A DNA stretch of 64,000 nt, taken from NCBI GenBank assembly GCA_963971225.1, contig OZ020269.1, positions 32,075,264-32,139,263 of the forward strand. The letters are read 5' to 3'. The DNA comes from Melieria omissa (lineage: Eukaryota > Arthropoda > Insecta > Diptera > Ulidiidae). Within the stretch, counting starts at the first letter, position 1, and every line of letters begins with the position of its first letter. A program made the translations under genes and the position numbers. The notes below the pieces were generated by a model. The model searched no databases. It had not been told where the DNA came from and worked only from the letters and a program-made list of their open reading frames with translations. Shown in pieces: positions 19,058 to 29,180 of the stretch.

Positions 19058-20071
19058 ATGACGACAGAAAACGACCTAAGTTCCTTGCTGCAAAACATAT
19101 CAATTTCCGAAGCAAAAATGGATAACAAAGCTATTGTACTAGAACACATAAAATTACTACAACAATTCGAAGGAGAACAATCAACGTTGGCCACATTCAT
19201 CCAAGACGTAGATGAGATCGTAAAAAATTCAACTTCTCTATCAGCAGACGAGAAAAGCTTATACTTCAACTGCATTAAAAGAACATTACGAGGACCTGCA
19301 TTGGATCTAGTGAGAAGAGAACAACCAGGAGATTGGAGAACCCTAAGAAAGTTACTCATAGAGGAATTTGGTGAGTCAATTCCAGTTACCACACAAATCT
19401 TAGAGTTAAACAACATACGATTTAAAAATAATGTAAAAACTCTATGCGATGAAATAAATGTATCAATATGCAAAATTAAAGATTGTATTAAACTTAGTGA
19501 AGAACTAGAATCAATAAAACTACTTTATCAAAACGAAGCTGAAAGTACTAGCCTTAAGGTACTAAAAAAGGAATTACCTAATTATTTAACTGCCTTGCTA
19601 AACGCAAACCTTGTCACAGATTTCAAAGGAGCTCTAAAAATACTACGAGAAAACAATGAATTAGTGTCGGGTAAAACGGGAAAAATGTATTCAAAAATTA
19701 CTCCAAATCAATATATTCCAAATAAAACTTACCAAAACAATTTAAGTAATAATGCGCACTCACAACACAGGCCCTACTACCACCCAAATCCAAACTACCA
19801 ACAACTAAATCCATTCCAACCTCCTTATTACCCTACTGCGAATCGTCAACAACTGCAGATGCAAAATATACCCCAACAACATCCACAATACAATTATCAT
19901 TACGGTCAGGATGGACAACAAAACCAACAAACCAATTCCTTTCAACCTTTCAAACGGATGAGAGAAAACGATTCTAATCAATCACGTATAAGGCGGTACG
20001 GTGCTCCCATTCCCATGGAACAAGATACTCCAAATTTTCACTTGGGGGCCTCGGGAAATTACCATCAGTAA
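19058..20071 (+). CDS. gag: Errantivirus Gag
   Basis: The first ATG in the frame is at 19058, giving 337 residues. The N-terminal two thirds are helical (LQQFEGEQSTLATFIQDVDE, then VRREQPGDWRTLRKLLIEEF), the capsid-like part of gypsy-type Gag. The C-terminus is rich in Asn, Gln, Tyr and Pro, with no CCHC knuckle, as is usual for errantiviruses, and probably binds RNA through basic/aromatic residues. Gag builds the particle. Its end overlaps the pol frame by about 30 bases and more, consistent with frameshift expression. No stop or frame break is present. Confidence 0.9.
   Translation: MTTENDLSSLLQNISISEAKMDNKAIVLEHIKLLQQFEGEQSTLATFIQDVDEIVKNSTSLSADEKSLYFNCIKRTLRGPALDLVRREQPGDWRTLRKLLIEEFGESIPVTTQILELNNIRFKNNVKTLCDEINVSICKIKDCIKLSEELESIKLLYQNEAESTSLKVLKKELPNYLTALLNANLVTDFKGALKILRENNELVSGKTGKMYSKITPNQYIPNKTYQNNLSNNAHSQHRPYYHPNPNYQQLNPFQPPYYPTANRQQLQMQNIPQQHPQYNYHYGQDGQQNQQTNSFQPFKRMRENDSNQSRIRRYGAPIPMEQDTPNFHLGASGNYHQ
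20032..20038 (+). promoter_or_regulatory. Probable -1 ribosomal frameshift site A AAT TTT
   Basis: In gag phase the bases read A AAT TTT, an X XXY YYZ slippery heptamer. It lies 33 bases before the gag stop codon and inside the gag/pol overlap; pol is in the -1 frame. A following G-rich CTTGGGGGCCTCGGG could form the downstream structure. Confidence 0.65.
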
Positions 20072-23000
20072 AACTAAAGATAGCGAACAAATTCATGAAG
20101 TTCCTGATAGACACAGGTTCTTCAGTAAGTTTAATTAACCCAAACACCTTCCCTAATGCTATTAAACATGTCGACCCAATAAAAATAACAACAGTCACAG
20201 GGAATGTCGAATTAAACACAGTCCAAGAAATTTTCGACGAGAATGAAAATAAAATCACACTTTACATATTCGAATTTTCTAAAAGCTATAATGGACTACT
20301 GGGATACGATGCATTGACAAAACTAAACGCAATCATCGATTTACCGAATAAAACCATCAAGTTAAACGGTCATCGGTACCCCTTTTTGAACAATGAAAAT
20401 GTTGATACTTATTACAATTTAACAAAAGAACTAGGGTTTCACCAAATAGAAGAAGATGAAGGAAAATCAAAATTCCGAACAGACCATCTTAATGATGAAG
20501 AGAAACGTGAGCTAGAAAAACTCCTAAAAACTTATCATTCCCTTTTCCATTCAGATGAAAAGAATTTATCGTTTACAAGCGTTGTTAAGCATAAAATAAT
20601 TACAAAACACGAGAACCCTATATACGTAAAATCTTATCGCTATCCCCAAATTCATAAAGCAGAAGTTAATAAACAAATAAACGAAATGTTGTGTCAAGGG
20701 ATCATTCAACATAGCCAGTCACCATATTCTGCCCCACTTTGGGTTGTCCCTAAAAAGAAGGACGCCTCAGGCGAACAGAAATGGAGGATAGTAATTGACT
20801 ATCGAAAATTGAATGACATAACCGTCGATGACAGATTCCCTATTCCTAACATCGATGAAATTTTAGATAAACTAGGACGTTCACTCTACTTCACTACCTT
20901 AGATTTAGCTAAGGGGTTCCACCAAGTGGAAGTAGAAGAGTCAAGTCGACCGAAAACGGCTTTCTCCACACAAGATGGCCACTACGAGTTCCTTCGTATG
21001 CCATTCGGGCTGAAAAACGCCCCCGCAACCTTTCAGAGGTTGATGAACTCCGTCCTAGGTGAATTAGTAGGTGTAGACTGTATGGTTTACCTTGACGACG
21101 TCATAGTATTTAGCACTTCACTCCAAGAACATATCGTCTCCCTAAACAAAGTATTTAAAAAACTTAAGGACGCAAACCTTAAGATACAGATTGACAAATG
21201 CGAATTCCTTAAAAGAGAAACGGAATTCCTAGGACATGTTGTCACCCCTCATGGAATTAAACCAAACCCTGAAAAGGTTAAAGCACTTCAAAATTTCCCA
21301 ATTCCAAAGACCGAAAAGCAGATTAAGCAGTTTCTGGGTCTAGCAGGGTATTATAGGAAATTTATTAAAGATTTCGCGAATATTACAAAACCGCTCACTA
21401 AATGTCTGAAAAAGGGTGAAAAAATTAACTACCAAGATGGCGAATACATCAAAGCGGTAGAAACAATTAAAACTTTAATTATAAATGATCCGATTTTAAA
21501 ATATCCTGACTATAATAAAAAATTCGTTCTAACAACTGATGCCTCCAATTTTGCGATGGGTGCCGTTCTTAGTCAAGATGGACATCCAATTTCTTTCGGG
21601 AGTAGAACTCTCAATGAACATGAGATAAACTACTCAACGACGGAAAAAGAACTCCTCGCAATTGTATGGGCTACGAAGTATTTTCGCCCTTACTTATATG
21701 GAAGGAAATTTTTGATCAATAGTGATCACAGACCGTTGCAATGGTTACATAATTTAAAAGAGCCCAACGCAAAACTCCAACGTTGGAAAATTAAATTGAA
21801 TGAGTACGACTTCGATATAAAATATTTACCCGGCAAAGAGAACTATGTTGCAGACGCATTGTCAAGAATAGAAAATTGCTATAACAATGAAATAGCATCC
21901 GACGAAGCAACTGTACACTCGGCGGAAGAAGACAATTCAAATTTTATTGAAATTTCAGAAAAACCCCTAAACGTATTTAGGAGGCAATTTATCTTCACAA
22001 AATCTGTAAACAATAAAGAAATTCTAAAAATTATATTTAAGAACACACGAACCCAAATTTTTTACACTGAAATGAATGAAGATTTTATAAAGAACCTCAT
22101 ACTAGAAAAATTGGCGGGAATAACTGCTGCTATTTATTTCGAATTAGATGAAGACTTTATTATATTTCAAAATATCTATTCAAAATTAATCAAACAAACG
22201 CCGAAAAACAAAGTTTATAGAACCACTAAGATTTTAGAAGATGTTACATCTTATGATAAATTTAAAGAAATTATTTTGAACATCCACCTACAAGGCTTAC
22301 ATCAGGGGATTGACAAAGTTCAATATGAATTCAGGAAAAATTATTACTACCCGAACTACGTCGCAGAAATATCAAACATTATAAACAATTGTGAAATATG
22401 TAACGTATGCAAAAACGATCATATAGCGACGAGAATGCCTTTTAAAATAACACCCCCATCTTACGAAATAAGAGAAAAGTTCGTCATAGATATATGGAAA
22501 TGGGACAAAGATGCCTATCTAACATGTATCGATATCTTTTCAAAATTCGCAATGGTAGAAAAAGTTAATCACCTAAATTGGCTGGAAGCCAAACGCGCGC
22601 TTCTAAAGATTTTCAACTCAATGGGTCCACCGAAGAAAGTTAAAACAGATCAAGATACGGGTCTAATAAACACAAGTCTACAAGAATGGCTTGTAGGCCT
22701 AGGTGTGGAAATCGAAATTACAACCGGAAAAACTGGAATAGCGGATATTGAAAGGCTACACAAAACACTAAACGAAAAACTTCGAATCATAAATAGCTCC
22801 CAAGATAAAGAACTTCAACACCACGCAGTCGAACAAACCGTATTCACTTACAATCACACTATAAACCACTCTACGACCGGCCAAACACCATACAATATAT
22901 TCTTCAACAAAGAACGCCCGTCAAAAGATACCCAAGCCTTAAAAGAAAGAAGAATTACGAATCTAAACAAAAATAGAAAAGAGTATGAAATCGACCCTAA

Positions 23001-23319
23001 ATATATTGCGGCAGAAAATAGCAGAAAAAGATTAGACAAAAAATCCAACCCTTTTAAAAGGATAGAAGTAATGCCACAGGATGCTGGCGAAGACCATCAT
23101 ATAGTAAAATTTCGAACAAGGACTTCAAGAAAATACAAATCCCATTTTAAACGTAAAAAGAAAACTAACAATACGAATCTTTCCAGGAATGAAGGAAACA
23201 CACAACAAACCCACGCCCACGAGGACCCTACCAAACTTACCGATAATCATTCCTATCCTCATCATAATGATGCTGATACCCCAATCCACCAGCCAATCCA
23301 TCCAAATCAACAAAATTGA
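20038..23319 (+). CDS. pol: Errantivirus Pol: protease, RT, RNase H, integrase
   Basis: Read from the -1 frame at 20038; the first ATG is 20095. Protease has FLIDTGSSVSLI. RT has the YRKLND block, TLDLAKGFHQVE, MPFGLKNAP and YLDD near 21090. FLGLAGYYRKF marks the connection. RNase H has LTTDASNFAMGAVLSQ and DHRPLQWL. Integrase has the HHCC module (HLQGLHQ ... CEICNVC), then catalytic D in CIDIFSKF, D in KTDQDTG and E in IADIERLHK. A basic tail ends at 23319. All catalytic residues are present and no stop interrupts the roughly 1090 codons, so the enzyme looks functional. The last 131 bases overlap env. Confidence 0.95.
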   Translation, partial: SLGGLGKLPSVKLKIANKFMKFLIDTGSSVSLINPNTFPNAIKHVDPIKITTVTGNVELNTVQEIFDENENKITLYIFEFSKSYNGLLGYDALTKLNAIIDLPNKTIKLNGHRYPFLNNENVDTYYNLTKELGFHQIEEDEGKSKFRTDHLNDEEKRELEKLLKTYHSLFHSDEKNLSFTSVVKHKIITKHENPIYVKSYRYPQIHKAEVNKQINEMLCQGIIQHSQSPYSAPLWVVPKKKDASGEQKWRIVIDYRKLNDITVDDRFPIPNIDEILDKLGRSLYFTTLDLAKGFHQVEVEESSRPKTAFSTQDGHYEFLRMPFGLKNAPATFQRLMNSVLGELVGVDCMVYLDDVIVFSTSLQEHIVSLNKVFKKLKDANLKIQIDKCEFLKRETEFLGHVVTPHGIKPNPEKVKALQNFPIPKTEKQIKQFLGLAGYYRKFIKDFANITKPLTKCLKKGEKINYQDGEYIKAVETIKTLIINDPILKYPDYNKKFVLTTDASNFAMGAVLSQDGHPISFGSRTLNEHEINYSTTEKELLAIVWATKYFRPYLYGRKFLINSDHRPLQWLHNLKEPNAKLQRWKIKLNEYDFDIKYLPGKENYVADALSRIENCYNNEIASDEATVHSAEEDNSNFIEISEKPLNVFRRQFIFTKSVNNKEILKIIFKNTRTQIFYTEMNEDFIKNLILEKLAGITAAIYFELDEDFIIFQNIYSKLIKQTPKNKVYRTTKILEDVTSYDKFKEIILNIHLQGLHQGIDKVQYEFRKNYYYPNYVAEISNIINNCEICNVCKNDHIATRMPFKITPPSYEIREKFVIDIWKWDKDAYLTCIDIFSKFAMVEKVNHLNWLEAKRALLKIFNSMGPPKKVKTDQDTGLINTSLQEWLVGLGVEIEITTGKTGIADIERLHKTLNEKLRIINSSQDKELQHHAVEQTVFTYNHTINHSTTGQTPYNIFFNKERPSKDTQALKERRITNLNKNRKEYEIDPKYIAAENSRKRLDKKSNPFKRIEVMPQDAGEDHHIVKFRTRTSRKYKSHFKRKKKTNNTNLSRNEGNTQQTHAHEDPTKLTDNHSYPHHNDADTPIHQPIHPNQQN

Positions 23320-24637
23320 GAACGACCAAGGGTACATAATAACCGAACAGGGCAAATTTTGTCAACCGACTAACTTTATTAACAAAATTCTGTTTATAAA
23401 TCAGACCGAACTACAGGAAGCCTACGGAAAACTTTACTTGGAATTTAGTAAAAATAAGCATTTACAAACAAATTTAATCACAAGATATATGAATCTAGCT
23501 AACAAAGAAAAGGAGATGTTTCATATTAGACATAAACGGGCACTTTTTAATGCAATAGGTAGCGGGTTAAAATTTCTATTTGGTACCCTCGATGAAAACG
23601 ATAGAGAGAGTTTACAAACATCACTAGAAAATATTCGAGAAAACCAGATTAGCACTGAGGAAATAAATTCAATTATACAACATGTAAACGAAGAGAACAG
23701 ACTAATTAACCAATTAAGAAATACTACCAACTCCCTTCAAAACGAGTTTACAAAAGAAATTGTAGCAAACACTTTCCTTAACACTATTAAGAGTTACCTC
23801 GAACACATACAAGACATCCAGTTAGGTCTACAACTAGCTAGGTTAGGAATTATTAATCCAAAACTAATTGATACAGAAACAGCAAGTAAAATTACCTCAG
23901 ACCAATTTCAAGAAATTAAAACGTCAGTATGGAAGAACAAAAATATCCTGTATTTTGTACTATCTATACCGCAAGAAATAATAACATATCCGAAATTTAG
24001 AATATTTCCAATGCCTAATAACCAAAAGTTCGAAATAATATCAGATCCTAACCAAGAATACGTTTTAGTTAATAAAACTTTGTACAAAATAAATAATAAA
24101 AATCTAGAAAATGAACAAAATGATTGTATAAAAAATTTATTAAATAACATAAAAACTAAATGTGAATACACAAAAAATACCAAATCAAATTTTCAATACT
24201 TTGCTCCGAATATCATTGTAACAAAAAATTTAAACAAAACCAGTTTAAAACAGAATTGTAATAATCTAAATTTAGATATAGATGGAAACAATATTATAAC
24301 TTTTGAAAATTGTAAAATTCAAATTGATAATTTTGATATTGAAATTAAAGAAATTAAGAACCTTTTAACCCTAATGCCTTACATAAAAGAGACAAACCAA
24401 ATCGAATTTGAGAATATTACATTAACAGACCTAAAGGAACATGTGAACCATATTAGAACCCAAAATGATAAAAACGTAATAACATCATGGCTATCATTGA
24501 TAAGTTTTATTCTGTTATTTATAATATTAACAATTTACTACATTATAGCTAATAAAAAAAACAAGAATGAAAAGAAAAAAGAATGTACTACTACCACTGA
24601 AACTTGTAAAGACGAAATTAATAATGTTCCCTTTTAA
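23189..24637 (+). CDS. env: Errantivirus Env (F-type fusion glycoprotein)
   Basis: 482 codons. Residues about 15-36 form a hydrophobic signal peptide (LPIIIPILIIMMLIPQSTS). A furin-type site RHKR is followed by ALFNAIGSGLKFLFGTLD, the fusion-peptide region of baculovirus-F-like errantivirus envelopes. The ectodomain has a heptad-like helix and many N-x-S/T sequons. LSLISFILLFIILTIYYIIA is the transmembrane anchor, with a short Lys-rich tail. It would allow cell-to-cell transfer as in gypsy (family knowledge). It overlaps the end of pol in another frame and is probably made from a spliced RNA. No break is visible. Confidence 0.92.
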   Translation: MKETHNKPTPTRTLPNLPIIIPILIIMMLIPQSTSQSIQINKIENDQGYIITEQGKFCQPTNFINKILFINQTELQEAYGKLYLEFSKNKHLQTNLITRYMNLANKEKEMFHIRHKRALFNAIGSGLKFLFGTLDENDRESLQTSLENIRENQISTEEINSIIQHVNEENRLINQLRNTTNSLQNEFTKEIVANTFLNTIKSYLEHIQDIQLGLQLARLGIINPKLIDTETASKITSDQFQEIKTSVWKNKNILYFVLSIPQEIITYPKFRIFPMPNNQKFEIISDPNQEYVLVNKTLYKINNKNLENEQNDCIKNLLNNIKTKCEYTKNTKSNFQYFAPNIIVTKNLNKTSLKQNCNNLNLDIDGNNIITFENCKIQIDNFDIEIKEIKNLLTLMPYIKETNQIEFENITLTDLKEHVNHIRTQNDKNVITSWLSLISFILLFIILTIYYIIANKKNKNEKKKECTTTTETCKDEINNVPF

Positions 24638-24744
24638 GTCGTTTCTAAAAAGAGAAACAAATTTTGTTTAAATATTAATATTTTAAATTTTTTGTAATTT
24701 AACCAAATTAAATTTATCAGTTCGTGAGGACACGAACTTTTCTA

Positions 24745-24755
24745 GGGAAAGGAGG
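24745..24755 (+). promoter_or_regulatory. Polypurine tract
   Basis: GGGAAAGGAGG lies directly against the 3' LTR start at 24756 and primes plus-strand DNA. Confidence 0.85.
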
Positions 24756-24991
24756 AGTAACGTATAGTAACGAATGTTGGCGCGTGAATATGCTGAATTG
24801 CAGATTCACACGCCAAACAACGAATGCACGAAATTGCATTTTCAAGTGCAGATGTCATACGACACCTTGCCCTTGAAATGCAGTTTTGCCGTTTGTTGCG
24901 CAAGTAGCTTAAGGCTTCACTATAAGTTAATTTTAAGAAACTGTTCAGAATAAACTCAGCTATCTAAAAAGAAGGACGTGTGTACATTATT
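24756..24991 (+). repeat. Errantivirus 3' LTR
   Basis: Same 236 bases as the 5' LTR, followed by the TACA duplication. Confidence 0.95.
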
Positions 24992-24995
24992 TACA

Positions 24996-25490
24996 TATAT
25001 ACACACCAATTTATACACATACACATACATACGTGTATATTCACACACACATTCACATTCCCATACAAAAAAAATTCACTTTTTCACAAATAAAGACAAA
25101 TTTTTATCAAATTGACTACACATATAACATTTGTTGCATAATATTTATTTATACATCCCTTCCCAACACACATATTTTACACAATTTTTGTTTGTTCCCA
25201 CATACATACACATTTCTATTTATTACCCATTTACATTGACAAAAAATTTTGCTCAATTCTCATATTCACATTTATTTATTACACATACAAATTTCCATAT
25301 ACATATACATTTCCATATACGTTTACACACACGGTTGTAAACTTTGTTACTCGACAGAGAGTACTAACGAATTCTACCCATACTCAAATATCGTTCGCGC
25401 GGACGCGGTTAGACTTCACGTCTATTTTACAATACCCTACAATTATATATATTCAAACTTGTTACCCTCTGTCGAGCCTTTTTGTACAAA
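24996..25490 (+). other. CATA-rich tract and leader before the BEL gag
   Basis: 24996-25340 is ACATAC/CATATA-rich and continues the composition of the tract before 18537, so both flanks of the errantivirus were one sequence. From 25340 the sequence becomes more balanced and leads to the BEL ATG. No 5' LTR matching 28522-28748 is visible. Confidence 0.45.
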
Positions 25491-27971
25491 ATGCCTATGG
25501 AGCGATCCCCTAAACGCCAATTAGTCACAATGGAGACTCCTTCCTCCAGATACACGAAGTCATCCAATGCACATTTGACAGTTCCTGTCACTCGGGAGCC
25601 ACCCAACACGCGCTCCAAACTTTCTACCCCCAAAGCAACCGATCCCAGTGTTGCAAAATTCATTTTCGAGTCCGATAGACTCGTGCAATTATGCACAAAA
25701 TTTTCATCGGCTCCCATTGAGGATTTGACCAAATCCCTGGTCCAAATTAAGCAAAAAAATTTGCAAGCCCAATGGGAGAGGCTTATGTGCGCACATGAGG
25801 CAGTCTTCATTGCTGAAGACAACAGCCAGCCCGACGGTTTCAAAGAGTCGGCTAGGCAAAAAATCGACGCCTGCACAGACCAGTTTGAGTTGTGCATGGC
25901 TCAGATGTCGGACATCATTGAGATGCTCCAAATTCAGTCCCCCCAGCCCGCTGCGCATATAGAACAGGTTCGACCCCTAGAACCAGCAAATACCCCTTAC
26001 ATTTGCCTACAAGTTCCGCCTTGTGATACCGAAACCTTTTTCGGGGGCTATGAGCAGTGGCCGTCCTTTCGGGACATGTTTACCGCGGTTTACATCAACC
26101 ACCCCCAGCTCACTCCAGCCCAAAAATTGTATCACCTCCGATACAAAACGCAAGGCAAAGCCGGTGCTATTGTTAAGCAATATGCATTAACCGATGAGAA
26201 TTTCGGACTCGCGTGGGAAGCCCTAAGATCCCGCTTTGAAAATAAACGCATGCTCATTGATACTCAAATCCGATCCCTTCTGAATATCGCTCCTGCCCAC
26301 ACTGAAAATAGTGAGGCGCTACAGCGGATCCAAAGCACAATAAACAATTGTCTGTCTGTTCTCAATACTCAGGCCGTAGACACTGACAATTGGGATCCGC
26401 TATTGGTTTACATATGTTGTACCAAATTGCCCCAAGAGACACTCGCTCTATGGGAGCAATCATTGACATCCCGGAAGGATCTGCCACCCTGGTCGCAAAT
26501 GGATGAGTTCCTGACCGGCAGATATGAGGTACTTGAACGGTTGCAAAGTATTCGCCCTTCTAAGCCGAAACCGTCTCAACCTTCGACTTCCAATGTCCTC
26601 CCAAATCGGCCACACAAATCCCTTAACTATCACACTCAAGTGAAAAGGGACTTCGCGTGCAAACTCTGCAACGCAAATCATCCCATACGGACTTGCCAGA
26701 ACTTCAAAGGACTCACCCCCCAGAGTCGATTAAAATACGTTAAGAAGCACAGGCTCTGCGTGAATTGCCTTGCTACATCTCACCTTATTGAGGATTGTAC
26801 AAGCAATTTTACGTGCGTACATTGCCAGATGAAGCACCACTCCCTGCTTCATTTCCCCAAAGGCAATGCGCAGCCCTCTCAATCGCTTAATCGATCACAT
26901 TCGACCACTCCACAGGTCGCCATAGCTCGGAAACCAACAAAAAACAGCTCCGCTACTCATTCCCTTCTTTCGGATGCGCAACCCCGCACATCTGCCAGGC
27001 AAAGTACGACCCAAGTACAAGCCTTGCACTCCAATAATGGCACCCAATCCCTTCTGCCTACGGCACTGGTGTCTATTGACCACGCAGGAAAGTTGTTTAA
27101 AGTGCGAGCGTTGATCGATCAAGCCTCTCATCGTACCTTCATCTCCGCGAAGGTCCAGAAATGCCTCAAATTGCCGATCGAGAAATCCCCCTTCCAAATC
27201 TCGGGCATGGGCGGTCAGATTGTGCAAAATGCCAATCACATTTGCTTCTTGACATTGGCAGTCCCCCAAACGAGCACGAAACTCCCCGTGCAAGCAATCG
27301 TGCTCCAAGAGCTTACGAAATTGCTCCCAACTTCTCAGATAAACCCCCCTAATATGAAACATTTCGCCATGCTAGAACTCGCTGATCCAAATCCCTTCGA
27401 GACAGCGCAGATTGATATAGTGATTGGCAGTGATATCCACCGGAATGTATGTGGCAGCTTACTTGCTCAGCATACAGTATTCGGTTGGGTATTAAGCGGT
27501 CCAGTACCCCCTTCTTCGCATTTGACATGTGCCACAGAGGTACCAAGTCGCCATATGCACACTGGACACGCCCTTCGAAATAATCTTCCTGCCCTAAAGG
27601 AAGCTCTTTCGCAAGTGATTGCCGCCCTCAATCCCGTAGGGTTTCCACCCCCGGAAATAATGGAAAATCGCTTTGAACCCACCACTCCTGCAAACTCATT
27701 CCCAAACCGGCAAATTCCCCCCGTCGTTGCCAACCGTTTTGATCCCGCAGGATGGCTTTCGCCTCTAATGAAACAGAGAAAAAGGGTTCGACAAGAGCGT
27801 TGGCTTAACGCCACTCGATCCACATTCACAGCAACTGAAGGAAATTGCATTTCCCCGCAGTTCCTCATTGCACCTCCTCCATCCCGGGTCCAAAAAGAGG
27901 ACAGTCGCCACTCCAGTGCGACTTGCTCCAAACGCTGCAAATCCCGCAGACGTTGGACTGATCGGGTATAA
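25491..27971 (+). CDS. BEL Gag-protease polyprotein with deleted pol
   Basis: ATG at 25491 (MPMERSP). The central region has WPSFRDMFTAVYINHP, LTPAQKLYHLR and WEALRSRFENKR, the DUF1759-type capsid domain of BEL Gag. Zinc knuckles follow (CKLCNANHPIRTC, CVNCLATSHLIEDC, CVHCQMKHHSLLH). The DUF1758-type aspartic protease has RALIDQASHRTFIS; D-Q-A replaces the more common D-S/T-G/A triad of this family. It continues with IVIGSDIHRNVCGS and FGWVLSGP. After about residue 700 the sequence jumps to NRFDPAGWLSPL, a motif from the end of RT, so the RT is deleted. The frame is open for 827 codons. Gag may still be functional. Confidence 0.88.
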   Translation: MPMERSPKRQLVTMETPSSRYTKSSNAHLTVPVTREPPNTRSKLSTPKATDPSVAKFIFESDRLVQLCTKFSSAPIEDLTKSLVQIKQKNLQAQWERLMCAHEAVFIAEDNSQPDGFKESARQKIDACTDQFELCMAQMSDIIEMLQIQSPQPAAHIEQVRPLEPANTPYICLQVPPCDTETFFGGYEQWPSFRDMFTAVYINHPQLTPAQKLYHLRYKTQGKAGAIVKQYALTDENFGLAWEALRSRFENKRMLIDTQIRSLLNIAPAHTENSEALQRIQSTINNCLSVLNTQAVDTDNWDPLLVYICCTKLPQETLALWEQSLTSRKDLPPWSQMDEFLTGRYEVLERLQSIRPSKPKPSQPSTSNVLPNRPHKSLNYHTQVKRDFACKLCNANHPIRTCQNFKGLTPQSRLKYVKKHRLCVNCLATSHLIEDCTSNFTCVHCQMKHHSLLHFPKGNAQPSQSLNRSHSTTPQVAIARKPTKNSSATHSLLSDAQPRTSARQSTTQVQALHSNNGTQSLLPTALVSIDHAGKLFKVRALIDQASHRTFISAKVQKCLKLPIEKSPFQISGMGGQIVQNANHICFLTLAVPQTSTKLPVQAIVLQELTKLLPTSQINPPNMKHFAMLELADPNPFETAQIDIVIGSDIHRNVCGSLLAQHTVFGWVLSGPVPPSSHLTCATEVPSRHMHTGHALRNNLPALKEALSQVIAALNPVGFPPPEIMENRFEPTTPANSFPNRQIPPVVANRFDPAGWLSPLMKQRKRVRQERWLNATRSTFTATEGNCISPQFLIAPPPSRVQKEDSRHSSATCSKRCKSRRRWTDRV

Positions 27972-28050
27972 ACTCCAAGATCTACAAGATCTCACTCTCA
28001 GGTGGACCGGCCCCAGCAATGCCCATGCTCACACAGTTCCAACTCCGGAT
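27925..28050 (+). pseudogene. BEL pol remnant in another frame
   Basis: NAANPADVGLIGY and LTLRWTGPSNA match the N-P-A-D...W-x-G-P block near the end of the BEL RNase H region. It lies in a different frame from the gag-protease ORF, with degraded spacing. It shows that the deletion removed the middle of pol but left some of its later part. Confidence 0.6.
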
Positions 28051-28521
28051 CAAAGAGCCGGCCACCACCCTCTCGAAGAGCAAACCGACATTATCGTTCG
28101 GTTCTCCTGCTTCTCTCGAGCCCTACGTGCAGCCAATTTTCCCGAGCGGAATTGGCTTATTTTATAAACAGCCTTCGAACCCTCTCGGAATTATTTTCAC
28201 TTCCCCTAAGTAAATGGCAACTCGGCCAATTGTTATATGTATTTTTCCCATATTCCCTCGGCTTACGCAAACCCTGCAGCTTAGCCACGATTTCCCATAT
28301 CCCCGATGTCAGCTTCAATACTGTTTTGTCCGAGTAACTGACATCTTTTACCATTTGCAGATCGGTGACGACGCCCCAACCTCTGCAGCAGCACTTCCTC
28401 GAGGACGAGGCGACGATGGACGGCCCCTCCGCACCCGTAAAAGCTTCATCCCGGAGTCCTCGCCCGTCTGGCCCGCGGCATAAATTAATTGCACTCTGCA
28501 ATGGCGGCCGCGATGGCTAAA
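28051..28521 (+). other. Decayed BEL 3' region
   Basis: Contains short open frames in all phases and a GC-rich stretch (28370-28480) that may be the remains of the pol C-terminus. The integrase motifs are not visible. Nothing else identified. Confidence 0.4.
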
Positions 28522-28748
28522 TGAGTGCTGTGGTTGTTCAGTGATCTGTCGATCCCACCACTAATCCCTTCCTTTCCTTATCCTCTTGTACTGATGTTCC
28601 CCCTATTTATGCTCCCCGGCTTAAGCCGTTGTTCTCGTTCAATGTTTCATATACTCTGTACATTCGTGTTTTACATTTCGAATAAACACCACGCACACCC
28701 GCAACCTCCGCGTTATTTATTCTTTAATTCCGCTCCGCCGACGACTCA
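28522..28748 (+). repeat. BEL LTR (3')
   Basis: 227 bp starting TGAGTGCTG and ending CGACGACTCA, with terminal TGAGT/ACTCA inverted bases. GAATAAACACC lies near 28680 and CGCTCCGCCG near its end, as in 2419-2439 and 2881-2908. No polypurine tract is obvious, so the left border is moderately sure. Confidence 0.65.
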
Positions 28749-28883
28749 TAGTAGAGAACTTAAACACCTGTGAATAACTTCTTCTACAAACTTTTTGAAA
28801 GCGAGGAAAAAAATCACAAAAAACCCTATTTTTTGAGCGGTTACAGTGGCGTAACCCCTTAAGGCAATGTTGAGTAAGTTGAC

Positions 28884-29180
28884 AAAACCGATGCAGCATT
28901 CTGACTAGACTACGAAACTACATCAAATTGAATATGCAATAAATAACACTGTCCACACTACAACTAGGTATACACCAAGCGAAATACTGTTCGGTGTGAA
29001 CCAGAGGCTGCATTGTAGATGAATTAACAGAATTCTCAGAAGATAAGTTTGTGGATAGAACAACCAGGGACCTGGATGGAAATAGAGCACATGCGCTTAG
29101 GAAGATAGAACAATCCCAGGAATATAACCTTCAATACTTTCTCAAAAATAGTGTCCCGGCAAAAATACGGTAGGGGAATT
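28884..29180 (+). pseudogene. Gypsy integrase C-terminal remnant
   Basis: Pieces such as YTPSEILFGV-like codons near 28970 (in a second frame), then DELTEFSEDKFVDRTTRDL and RAHALRKIEQSQEYN match the end of a gypsy integrase, where a target-binding segment is followed by a helix. It has stops and a frameshift. It may belong with the LTR at 29497-29774. Confidence 0.6.

Larger units (their letters stand above)
18538..24991 (+). mobile_element. Complete errantivirus (endogenous insect retrovirus), TSD TACA
   Basis: A 6454-bp provirus bounded by two 236-bp LTRs that I read as identical, with TACA duplicated at 18534-18537 and 24992-24995. Primer site, gag, pol by frameshift, env and polypurine tract are all present and open. 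Identical LTRs and open genes point to a very recent insertion. It is clearly the youngest large element in the window. Confidence 0.95.
25400..28748 (+). mobile_element. BEL/Pao retrotransposon, internally deleted, 5' LTR missing
   Basis: Gag and protease are intact, followed by only short scraps of the RT/RNase H region and a 3' LTR-like end. The RT core and integrase, several kilobases in a full element, are absent. Confidence 0.8.
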
